Shown piece after piece: positions 32,873-42,961 of a stretch of DNA of 64,000 bases (position 1 is its first letter; each line of letters begins with the position of its first letter). The stretch is from Bombardia bombarda (lineage: Eukaryota; Ascomycota; Sordariomycetes; Sordariales; Lasiosphaeriaceae). The position numbers and the translations under genes are program-made. The stretch lies in contig JAULSR010000002.1 of the NCBI GenBank assembly GCA_030512295.1, positions 6,634,001-6,698,000 of the forward strand. The letters are read 5' to 3'. Below the pieces are notes generated by a model. That model worked only from the letters and a program-made list of their open reading frames with translations, was not told the DNA's origin and searched no databases.

Positions 32873-35772
32873 ATGTCCCTCCGGCTCCCCTTCCCCGGGC
32901 CTGCCATGGATGGCAGGGTTCACCGAGAAGAGGAGCTCACGCTGGCAAGGACGACATCGCAACGCATTGCGAGACAGACTCAGCCAGCTGCCTCAGAGAC
33001 ACCGGTGGCTATGTCTGCCGGTCCAAGGCTCGACGGTGCTTCTGCTCTTGTTTCCGCCCCTACTTACTTACTATCATCATCCGCCGGTGCTGCTGCTACC
33101 ATGACGGAAACGTCTCCACTGCCATCTCCCGCCCCCAACAGACGCCGTGTCGTCCTTCCAGACCCTGTTGCCCTCAGGTAAGCCCTTCCCATTTTCTTCT
33201 GCTATATCGCAGCCAGCACTCCATGTAGCACCTACTTAAACGGCCCCTCTGTAGATTCCTGGAAGAAGATGCGCTGGTCGCCGTCGTCTCGCGGAAACGT
33301 GTCCTTCAGGGCTACGAGCTCTACTTGGTCGAGCAATGGGCCTGCTCGCGCCAGTCCCCCGCCTTGGTCATCGCCACCTACACCGGCGACACAAAACACT
33401 CGATTGTTGTTGGCGTCCTGGATGTGCCCAAAGAAGAGGCCGACTGGTCCCGGAGACTAAGGGTCTATTTCAAAGCCATACAACAATACAACGCCAGGCC
33501 CAAGGAGACCGAGATTGGGGAACTCATGGTCACCAATCTCAGCAGCTTTCCCTCTGCCCTAACTGTCATTGCAGTTCCCGACGGCGACATCCGCAAGCAT
33601 CGTGAGGTCTTTATCGTCAACGAGGACTTGAAGAGACTGGGCTGCTCGGGCCGTTCGGGACTCACACTGTCGGATCCCACTCCGGCAACCCAGGCAAAGT
33701 TTATACAGCTTTACAGAACCAGCGACAGGATACCATTCTTCCAGGCCGTCGTGGAGCTGATCAAGCTCTGTCAGGTGGCCCTCTTCATCTTTGGCATGCT
33801 CGACCAGGAGTACATTGATGGGCTGCTCTGTGATATGACCGAAACGGCCATTAACAACTGGTGGACAGAGATCGGTTCGGAATATTTTAACATTGAGCCC
33901 ACAGATGGCATCCTCGGTCCCACTACCGTCGCTGCGCTCCTCGGAACGCTGATGGGGGCCAGAAATCGGCTCAGCTACTACGGAGCGCCCGTCTCAAAAG
34001 ATGTATTTGATATCGACAGCACAAAAAGGGGCATCGGCACATTTCAGAGGACGCACAAAATGGACAAGACTCGTCGTCTAGACCGCCAGACCTTGCTCAA
34101 GCTGCACAGCTTAACGGCCAAGGCCGCGGCTGGAGACGGAGGCTGGGGTGTTCACAAAGCCGTCAAGTCGACCGTTGCTGAGATTGGCGGGAAGAGAGGC
34201 GAGCTCGTCATTGGTATGGTCGGTGGCCGGGACAAGGCCAATATTGGAGACATTGAAACGGCCGATTTGGACAGGTTCGCCAACCTGGCCTATGGCGAAC
34301 GCGCAAAATGGCTGTGGCATGGGAAACCAAGAAGGACGGTCCAGGAGCATCATGATCACTCGGCCCCACCCTTCAACAAGGAGCTAAAAGAGCAGGATAT
34401 TTCACAGCCAGGAGGAGGAGGCAGGAGAACACAGTCTATGCCCATGGAGGACGAACTGGAAGCCAAAAGGAAGGAGGATTCACCTGCGCCCAGTCTGTCG
34501 CTGCAGCCAGGCCCTGCAGCTAGCATGCCCGAGGGCCCTGGGGACAGAGACGCGCTGCGGAAGGCTGTCTTCAAGAGCGTCGCTGGAAAGGTGAGCGACG
34601 CTCGCTCGGGTCTTGGCCGCATACGAGATGCTGTTGGAGGTGGTCGAAGAGGCCATGCCAGTCGGCCGTCAAAAGACGAGAACCCGGATGGAGGAGCGAG
34701 CGGATACTCAACCCCAAGTATAGCAACCTTGGCACAGTCATCTGCAAATCTAACCAGTCCAGTTGCCGTGGGGAAGTCGTTTTCGTGGAAGACAAAACCA
34801 GAGGAATATTTGACCGCGCTGAAGGAAAGGGAAGGCAGCGAATCGGTGCCAATATTAGTAAACGCCACTACATATGAAAGCGATACTCGACCGGCAGATA
34901 TTAGTGATAGCATACGGTCGGCCCTGGAACCGCAGCAGCGGGTAACAAAGGAAAAGGAAAAGTCGATGGAATCCCAGGCTACCGAGATCCGTAGAGACAT
35001 CATTGGCTGCAGCGGCGCCGTCTCGGCCGCAGGTTCTGTTGTGGACGAGAGCGATCTCCAGGGCCCAATCCTGGCAGCAGAGCGCGCCTCGGGTATGTCG
35101 TTCTCTGCCCTGCAGCGGCGCCACAGCGTAGACCGACCCGGCAGCTGCCTCGGCCACCAGCCCAACGAGGCTCGATACCCGCGGCGCCTATCATTCAGCG
35201 AGGCCGAAGACGCCATCCTTCGCTGGCATGAGATTCTCGACATCACGGACGGCTCTGCAGAGGACGCCGACTTTTCCAACGCTGCAGCCCTGCAGACGCA
35301 AGCGGAGCTCGCGCGCAGCCTCTACGGCCGCCTGCTGGCTATGCAGATGGACCTCGGCCCGTGGGTGACGGCCAAGCTGGCCAATGTCGTGGCGCTCGAC
35401 AACACGTTCAGCACGCAACAGGCGGATCTGCAATCGCTCTATGCCGCAGTCAGCGACACGTACCAGGGGATGCGGCATAGTAGCGGCGAGCTGGTGGTGG
35501 AGGAGCGCTCGCGCCTGACCGAAGCCGTCAAGGACGTCGAGGTGCTGGTGGCGAAGCTCGAGTACGAGATCGGCGCGCTGGTCGGCCGGGTGGAGGACGT
35601 GGAGGACGGCGTCAAGCAGTTTGAGGCGCAGGTGGCGGATGTGGAGAGGCGCGCTGATGAATTGAAGGCGGTGCTGGAGACGGAGAGCTGGCCGCATTGG
35701 TTTGTGCGGACGCTGACGGGGATTGGGACGGGGCCGAATATTACTAGGAGGTCGAGGGTGAAGGATGAATAG
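32873..35772 (+). CDS. STB6: STB6-like Sin3-binding family protein
   Basis: This 940-residue protein has two exons (32873-33177 and 33255-35772). The N-terminal domain (about 100-390) is the conserved STB6-like block: FLEEDALVAVVSRKRVLQGY, EQWACSRQSP, RLRVYFKAIQQYNARPKETE, NEDLKRLGCSGRSGLTLS, DGILGPTTVAALLG and a closing LDRQTLLKLH. The middle (about 400-720) is disordered and Ser/Pro-rich. Residues of about 760-910 are helical and likely coiled coil (VLVAKLEYEIGALVGRVEDV). Yeast Stb6 and its paralogue Stb2 were found as Sin3-binding proteins, so a link to histone deacetylase complexes is likely but not shown here. I chose ATG 32873; the in-frame ATG after it lies only eleven codons downstream. 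Confidence 0.87.
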
Positions 35773-36194
35773 ATAAATGGGTGGGAACAGATGGGGTGGA
35801 AATGAACGGGATGGGGTTGGGGGTTGGTATCATGAGTACCTTCCTGACCGCCCGCCTCGGGGAGGTCTGGACAAGGCTTCAGATGAGAAAAGACTATTTG
35901 TCTAACATGGCATTGTTTTGTTACGGTGTTGGATTGCGCTGGGCTTTTGGGTTGGAATTATATCGTTGTATCTATATGACCCAAGGGTGAGGGCGTCAGG
36001 GTGCTCATACAGACAAGAAAAGGGGTCTGTCTTGGTTTACGGGCAGCATAGCGTGTGTATGTAGCATTTGGACGGAGACAGGCAAAACACGTGTATAAAG
36101 CTTCATGTATGGACTTGATTTCCTCACCTGATATCTATTATGTACTCTTTATGGGGTGTGTTTCTCACATCCCCTGCGCCCCTAATCAGTCCAT
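35773..36194. other. Short intergenic region between convergent STB6 and PPE1
   Basis: This is 3' flanking sequence of both genes; nothing else is seen. Confidence 0.6.
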
Positions 36195-37754
36195 TCAGAT
36201 ACGTTTTCCCTGGGCCAGGAGCTCGGATACCTTGGGGGGCAGCACCAGGGCGCCTCTGTCATTGCGGCGGTAAAAGTCGACCAGCACATTGGCTGTCTTC
36301 TCGGGCAGGTCTTCATGGATGAAATGACCGGCTTCTGGGAAGACTTGCAGCGCGTATTTTCCTGTTGAAAAATTGTCAGCATATGTGCGATGAGATAAAG
36401 GGGTTAGAACGCCACACAGCCAGGAAAGGAACATAGTCGGGAGGAAGGGAAAGGAGACGAAGGTGAATTCAATCTAGAAGCACCAAGAAGAAAAGGGCCA
36501 GGACCAGAGAAAAACAAACAAACCTTGCATCTGTCCAATCGTCAGCTCTGTGTCAAGCCGGTCCGTCCCAGCCAGCAGCAGCAGCTTGCCCCCTTTGGCC
36601 TCGAGGAACTTCTTGCTCAGTCCGACGAACCAGTCCTCCCAGAACGGTTGTGTAGCAGCGAGGTCGGTCCGCCACTTCCACGGCCTCGACGAAGACGACG
36701 TCTTTTTCTTGTCGTTGTCGTCCGCCTCCACCTCCTCTCCCTCTTCCTTTTCCTTCTCTTTATCTTTATCTTGATCCACCAGCAGAGCAGGAACGCTAGT
36801 CCGCGCCGAGACGGCGTTGCGGATGGTGCGTGACCTGACGTGCCAGTCGATGGCGTCGCGCAGGGTGGCGAAGCCCGTTGGGCGGGTGGACAGGTATGTC
36901 TGCATACTCTGCAGGGCGTCCATGGCGGAGCCCTCGACCACGTCTAGGACGGCGTAGCCCAGTAGCGGGGCGGTGGTGCCAGGGGCAGCGGTGGTGGTGG
37001 AAAGGCGACCGCTGCGGGCCAGGTCCGTCACCACGGCGCCGCCGAGCGAGTGGCCGACTAGGATGATGGGCGGCAGGGAGGGCCACTTCATGGCGGTTTT
37101 GGTGAGCTGGATCACGCGGTATAGGTCGGCTGAGAGGGTGCTGAGGCGGAGGTCGACGGTTGGTTTTTGTTTGGAGGGTGCTGTTTCTTTTGCTTCTCCT
37201 GTTGTTGATTCTGCCTCTCCTTCTCCTTGGCTTCTGGTGATGGTAGTGATGGTAGTGGATCCATGGCCCCGGGCATCTGGAGAGAGGATGCCCGCAGAGG
37301 GCAGACGCTTCCGGATCTCGGCGCTGAGGACGGCAAACGAGAGACCAGACGAGCCGGCGCCGTGGTGCGCGACGAATAGAGGGCCCTTGCCGACGGGCGA
37401 CGTGAGGTATGCGTGGTGCGAAGTGACTTTCTCGTCGCCGCCGTTCTGCTCGTCGTCGTCGTCGGGCTTGAGAAAGAGTTCCCGCTCAAAGTAGGTGGTC
37501 CAGGGGATGGGGTCGAGGGACCTGCCTGCGAACCCATGTGGTCTCGCAAAGAGAGCGCGGCCTGGCGATGGGATTATGGTCCCTGTAGACGAGACTGACG
37601 ACGCTGATGACGATGAGTCGTCGTCCTGCTCTAGTCTAGAGAGACCACCGGCACCAGCACCGCCACTGGCGCTCTCACGATCCTCATCCAGCTCGTTGAA
37701 CTCGGGCATAGCGTTGAACTTTGCCTTTGCCCACTTCTTTTGGAGATCGCTCAT
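36195..37754 (-). CDS. PPE1: Protein phosphatase methylesterase 1 (PME-1/PPE1)
   Basis: The enzyme removes the methyl ester from the C-terminal leucine of the PP2A catalytic subunit, opposing the leucine carboxyl methyltransferase. Two exons (37754-36524 and 36361-36195) give 465 residues. The alpha/beta hydrolase signature is clear: VAHHGAGSSGLSF (oxyanion region), VGHSLGG with nucleophile Ser236, Asp271 in LDVVEGSAMDAL, and His423 in EAGHFIHED. The N-terminus and substrate-binding segment (IPWTTYFE) are typical. Compared with the family, low-complexity inserts are present: a Thr/Glu/Lys-rich loop at about 175-200 and a Lys/Glu/Asp-rich loop at about 325-350. The single intron is 162 bp, longer than most in this window. 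Confidence 0.95.
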
Positions 37755-38692
37755 GTTATGGCACCTATGTCCGTCTATGGCGTGTGTGTGATGCAGATGC
37801 TCATTTGCAACCCCCCGTGAGAATGAGACGAGCCCAGCTCTATCTCACTCGTTCACCTTGTTCTACCTGTGTACTCTAAATTTGTAGGTGAACAAAGATT
37901 AAGGGTAAAGCAAGTATCTTGGTAAGAAGATGGATGGGCTGAAAGGAACTGGCTGGTTTGCGATCTTGACGAAACTGTCCGTCTATAGTAAAGTGACGCT
38001 GGTTGGCAATGGGATGTGACGTTTTGCTTATTTGTAGCTAGGGCGTGTGTCGTACAAATAGGTATGATTGATCTGTCGTTGGTGTCGTTCAGTCGAGTTG
38101 ATTACCTAGGTACCTAGTGCTGTTGGTGGTGGGCTGGGGTCATTGAAAGGTAGATTTATTAGGTCATCTACACTGTGCGAAGAAAGAACACACTGTATTT
38201 TACTTTCTCTAGCGGTTAGTAGATCAAAGTTTAGGGTGTCGAAGGGGTGAGAATGACATTTCCCCAAAACACAGTGTGATGAACATCAGCGTCACACGGT
38301 AAATCGTTGTTAAATGCTCGATGCATCATCACCTTATCACGGTCGACATGTAAAACGGCCCAATATGGTCTCACCATTGAGACGAGAAATAAATCATACA
38401 AAAAGCTAGATTATAAGCAACCATCACCAGCTACCCAAGGTAGCCATTTTCCCCAACTCATGATTAATATAGCCCCTGTCTTGCTTTCCTGACAACAGCA
38501 ACAAGACAGCAAAACATAACAGACGGCCAGAGGAAGCCCACCAACAACACCTGTAGCCAGTCCACTCATTTGCTTCCACACTCGCCGTATTCAAGTAAGG
38601 TGCCCAATGTACCGTGCCATGCCTCAACAGCCACCACTCCAACCACATCGACAACCCCTTCCACTTGACAACCACCCTTTCTTTTTGTTTCA
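37755..38692. other. Intergenic region, PPE1 promoter side
   Basis: It lies between the PPE1 start and the 3' end of the bZIP gene, both on the minus strand. It contains TACCTAGGTACCTAG-type motifs near 38104. No gene is seen. Confidence 0.6.
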
Positions 38693-40089
38693 TTAATAAG
38701 CAACAGCAAACTCCGGCATAGCAGCCGGCACCCCAGCAGCAGCAGCAGCAGCAGCCGCCGCCGCCGCCGCCGCACCTAAAACCCTATCGACGACACTATC
38801 ATACGCCGCCCTCTCCATCTGCGCCCCATAATGATGGCACTTGACCACCCCGACAAACTCCCTCGCCAGCTCGTCGAGCACGTCGCCCCGCAGCAGCAGC
38901 TCCATCGGATACTGCCCCGCCAGCTCGAACCAGGCCTGCACCGGCGTGATCTCGAGGTCGGCCGGGTTGATGGAGCGCGCGAGCCCGTAGAGCGACCGCA
39001 GCGTGAGGCCTGAAGCATGCCACGACGGCTCGCACGACGCTGGTAGTAGTGATGATGGTGGCGGCGGCGGCGGCGGTGATGGGACGAGCGGTGTGCGTCT
39101 GGCCCAGCTGAGGACGCGCGAGCTGCCTCTTGTGCGGGCGACCGAGTCGAGAACGTCGGCTGAGGCGCTGCGCAGGGCGAGGCTCGTGGCCATGAGAGCG
39201 TGGCCTGATTCGGTGCCGACAGGGAGTGGTTGTTGTTTGGGGTCGGGGGTGGTGGTGGTGGTGGTGGGCATGAAGTCGCTTGTGGTGAAGTGGTCCCAGC
39301 AGATGTGCTCCAGTCTGTGAATGTTTAAGCATGATGGTCGCCTCAGATTGGAAGGGAACGTGACGGAACTCACGAGAGGATAAAGTTGATGGCCTGCTGC
39401 GTCTGCTCGGGCGTCATGTCGAACAGAGCTGCCGGCTCCTCGGCGGCCGCGGCTGCGGTGTTGCTATTAGAGGGCGGGGGGATGGGGGTCTTGTGGCTAC
39501 TGCTGCTTTCGGGGGAAGAGGACGGGGAGGTAGAGGTCGGGCAGCCACCGCTACTGCTGCTGTTACTATTGTCCATGTCCATCTGATAGCACATTCGTCT
39601 CGTGGCCTCGTCTTCAAAGCCAAGACCCATGTCGATGTCTTCTTGCTGGGGCGCGGGAATGGTGAGACCAGCGGGAGCAAGAGGCAGTGAGAAGTTGACG
39701 ACGACGACTGGGGCAGGATGCTGTGACAGGGGGATACGATGGTGGCGGGCGCGGGCCCTCATGGCTTCGTTCTCGTCTTGTAGGACAAGCATCTCGCGCT
39801 GGGTGGTATCGATCATGTCGCGGATGCGGGCCACGTCCATCTCGAGCTGTTTGACGTAGTTTGCCTTGCGCTGGCGGTGCTGGATTTGGGCCCTCCTCAC
39901 TTGTACGCGCCGGAGCTGGGCCTTGTTGTCCTTGGGCGCTTCCGAGGACTCGATTTTGTGCTCGACATGGTGCTCGACATGGTGCTCGACATGGTGCTCG
40001 ACATGGTGGCTGTCAGCTGTTTGGATATATGTTTTAGTCCTGAAAAGCATCGAATCGCTGGGGCTGGCTCGGCGAAAGGAAGGAAACAA
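38693..40089 (-). CDS. Atypical fungal bZIP transcription factor
   Basis: This is a predicted nuclear DNA-binding protein of about 445 residues in two exons (40089-39374 and 39314-38693). The basic region and zipper lie at about residues 58-110: LRRVQVRRAQIQHRQRKANY, then YVKQLEMDV. The invariant Arg (R72) and its nine-residue spacing to the first zipper Leu (L82) are kept, but the invariant Asn is Val64. The zipper has L82, I89, T96, L103 and M110 at heptad positions. Later parts are low-complexity; a conserved-looking C-terminal block spans the splice (QQAINFIL, LEHICWDHF). A run of about 13 Ala lies just before the C-terminus. The N-terminus contains a fourfold HHVE repeat. The start is uncertain: ATG 40089, ATG 40050 or an unseen upstream exon. 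Confidence 0.78.
38734..38774 (-). repeat. Alanine-codon repeat (GCT then GCG runs)
   Basis: On the coding strand a GCG run is followed by a GCT run, encoding about 13 consecutive Ala near the C-terminus of the bZIP protein. The switch of synonymous codon halfway shows two adjacent trinucleotide expansions. Confidence 0.85.
39961..40008 (-). repeat. 12-bp tandem repeat, four units, at the bZIP N-terminus
   Basis: Four perfect copies of CTCGACATGGTG are present. On the coding strand they read HHVE in the bZIP frame and MSST in the next frame, so the array also creates four consecutive out-of-frame ATG codons. Confidence 0.92.
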
Positions 40090-41224
40090 AAGGGAGCGAG
40101 ACTAGGGGCCGGCCGGGATGGTTGAGGCTGGGTAAGGTAGATATCTTGAGATGGACCCCAGAAACTTGTGGCTTTTCGAGAACAGAAAATACGAAACAGT
40201 GTATGGTGATGTATGTGCAAGTGTATATATGTAGGTATATACAATGGGGAAAGCGGGCCGACAGATGAGCATAGGCCGGGGGTCCTCGGTGTTGTATGTC
40301 TGCGGCAGTCTGCCTCCTCGGCTGCAAGAAGCTTGGACGGGTTGCGATCTCGCACACACTCGATGGAGAGAGATTGGACTGGGGATGCGATGCGATGGTC
40401 TTGCATGCCGTGCCATGCCGTGCCCTGCCGTGCCATGCGATGACATGTTCCTCAAGGCCCTCAAGGCCATCATGGTCCTCATGGTGCTCCTCATGGCATC
40501 TCCTCGGTCCCGGCAGCGAGCGCTTGCTTGCCTTGCATCGACGGGAGTTCCAGACCAGCCATCCGCGGCGCCCCCCCCCCCTGACTTGGCCTGGCCTGAC
40601 TTAACCTGGACTGGGTACGAAGTAGGTAATCCAAGGCCAGGAATACCCGGCCCTAGACAATTCCAGTACAACGGGTCGTCTAGCTTAGTTTTGTCTTAGA
40701 CCTAGTAGAAATTCGGCTCTAGGCCAATGGGCGCCAGACCCAGACACTGCAGACTTCTGCTGTCTCTGTTGCTTGTTGTGTGTGATTGATGCTGGGGGTA
40801 AGGGGTGGTAGGGGGTGGTAGGAGGTGGTAGGGGGGTGGGAAGACAGGAAACGCCAAAAACAACATCAGAAAATAAAACAAGTGACAAATCTTTTCCAAA
40901 TACTACAGCCCCCCCCCCCCCCCCGTATGGATGTACCCTGCTGGCTGACTGGGCTGGGTTACTGCTGCTGGCTGCTGCCGCCCCCTCACTAACACCCGAG
41001 CGTCAAGCCCCAACCAACACCCACTTGCTTATTCTGGACAGCCCATGTGTTCTTTCCCCTCCTTTTGCTGCTCTTCCACAAACATGACAGACCGACAGAC
41101 AGACCGACCAGTCAGCAGTAACGTAACACAACTCAAAGAACAGAAAGAACAGAAAGAGGATAAATGGAATACCAACAATAATCGGTGATAGATGCGGCAA
41201 TTGGTGGGGCGGGCAGGTAACAAC
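40090..41224. other. Intergenic region upstream of the bZIP gene
   Basis: It is low-complexity rich: a TGCCATGCCG-type array (about 40402-40440), a GGTGGTAG array (about 40802-40838), and C runs near 40571 and 40909-40924 (16 C). It should hold the bZIP promoter. No gene is supported. Confidence 0.55.
40909..40924 (+). repeat. Poly-C run (16 nt)
   Basis: This is an uninterrupted run of 16 C in the intergenic region upstream of the bZIP gene; its length may be unreliable. Confidence 0.95.
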
Positions 41225-41620
41225 TCAATTCGACTCACCTGCTGTCAGCAACACGCCTGAACCACGCGCCGCCGCTTCTGCTGCCAACCTTCTTGAAGAA
41301 GCATCCGTCGATCCACCAGATCCAGATCCAGCTGGTCCAGATCCACCTCCTCTTATATTTGTCACAGCAGTCCCAGCGCCAGCAGCAACAGCATTGGTCC
41401 CGGATCGACGACCGACCACTCCGGTCTGCTGTTGCCGTTGCTGCACAAATGTGATCCTATTGCTGCTGCCGGCTGCCGTCAGACGACCCCAGGTTGTAGT
41501 AGCAGTTGATGCCTCCCTCCTCTCGCTTGACCGCTTCCAAAACGAAGTGAAGGACGGCCTCGACTTTCGACCATGATCATGGCCATGACTGCTGCTGCTG
41601 TTGTCGTGATGATCGGCCAT
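41225..41620 (-). CDS. Possible first exon or small low-complexity protein
   Basis: This is an open frame of 131 residues from ATG 41620. The N-terminus is His/Ser-rich with a basic HGRKSRPSFTSFWKRSSERR segment; the rest is Ser/Gly/Ala/Thr-rich with no recognisable domain. A good donor (CAG|GTGAGT) occurs eight codons before the stop, so it may be the first exon of a spliced gene, but I found no convincing next exon downstream. It could also be a spurious frame in leader sequence. A GCTT repeat (about 41629-41651) directly precedes it. Confidence 0.3.
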   Translation of the reverse strand: MADHHDNSSSSHGHDHGRKSRPSFTSFWKRSSERREASTATTTWGRLTAAGSSNRITFVQQRQQQTGVVGRRSGTNAVAAGAGTAVTNIRGGGSGPAGSGSGGSTDASSRRLAAEAAARGSGVLLTAGESN

Positions 41621-42961
41621 TGTCAGTTGCTTGCTTGCTTGCTTGCTTGCTCGGTCGTTTCGGTCTCTTGTCGGCTCCCCCTCCCTCCCACTTTCCCTCC
41701 TTCCCCGGCAAATCCGCGACGGACGCCGGTATGGTGGGTGTGAACGAGTTGAATGTGAGTGAGGCTCAACCGGCTGCCGCAGACGATCTTCTCCCGAGTG
41801 AGATGACGAGTCGGTGAGCCAAGTTCAGCCCAGCAAACCCAAATCCGATCCCGAATCAAATTCCGGAATGCCCGATGCGGTGATGCTACCTACCTCCTCA
41901 ATACCTCGGTCAGTTAGTCAGTTCAACACAAACAAACAAGCCGAATTCCGGTATCCTGTCTCCAGTATGATTAATTCAAAAATGCAAGAAAAACAGATAA
42001 AATCAAATGTAAATGTAAATATAAATGATCAGAAAACAGCCCAAAAATGCGGAATCAAAAAAAGTCTCGTTTCGCTCGCTCATCAACGCTTACACATATA
42101 CCTTATACAGATACCCACGGTAGCGTCGTCTGTGATAAAAACGAAGTAGCGTTTCCACCTTCTTCCCCCCGAAACCAAAGCTCTGTTGCCTGTGCCAGCC
42201 TGTCTGCCTTACCTGCCTTCACTCCCCCTGCCTTGCCTGCCCCCAAGGAGGCACACCAAAGGATGAAAAACAGGTGACATGTCGCGGCTTGCGACTGGAC
42301 TGGCCATCGGCTTGCCCGCCAACCTCGGGAGCTAGCTACCTGCATAGCACGCCTAATCATGTACCTCGCATATGTTTCACCAAAGCCTTCGTAGGCGGCG
42401 GGGGGCGCCACCTGCGCCGGTGGCAGCCTCACGTCTTAACCATGGCTCCCCATGTTTCATATGAGACAGCCCTGCAGAAACGCACATGACAGCGTACATA
42501 CACAGTAAATCCAAAGCAAAAAGCGGGCCGAGAGATCGCCGACAACGACGTTTAGTGTTGACTTGGTTTGTATTGGTGGTATACTATCCGATTATCATCC
42601 GTCCTTGGTGGCCATGTCGTGTCATCCGCCCAAACCGGCAAAACACCACTTCCAAACCAAACCAGGTATCCGAATAGGAGGCGTATTACTTTTCTCTCCT
42701 CTGCATCCCATCAATCACATCTTTCCTCCAACGCCCTTGACGCCGTGACATGCTTTGTTTCCCCCCCCCCTATTTCGCCATGTGAAATTGAAAAAGAAAA
42801 AAAAAAGCAAAATTCAGCCCCAACTCTCCGAAATGCACGTCCGCGCCGCCTGAATCCGGTTTGTTTGGATTCCAAGTCACTGCCTGGTATGTGACTACAG
42901 TAATTGCCCTGAAATAACGCCGTTGCCGAAAATGTGACCCCATTACGCCTTAAATGCCGCC
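41621..42961. other. Intergenic region downstream of RRN3
   Basis: It includes a GCTT tetranucleotide run (about 41629-41651). Open frames on both strands are short and lack domains. It contains the 3' flank of RRN3 on the right. Confidence 0.55.

Noticed and set aside
34356..35279. 307-residue minus-strand frame opposite STB6
   Set aside because: It is Ser/Pro/Arg-rich antisense of the disordered middle of STB6; no splice or domain support.
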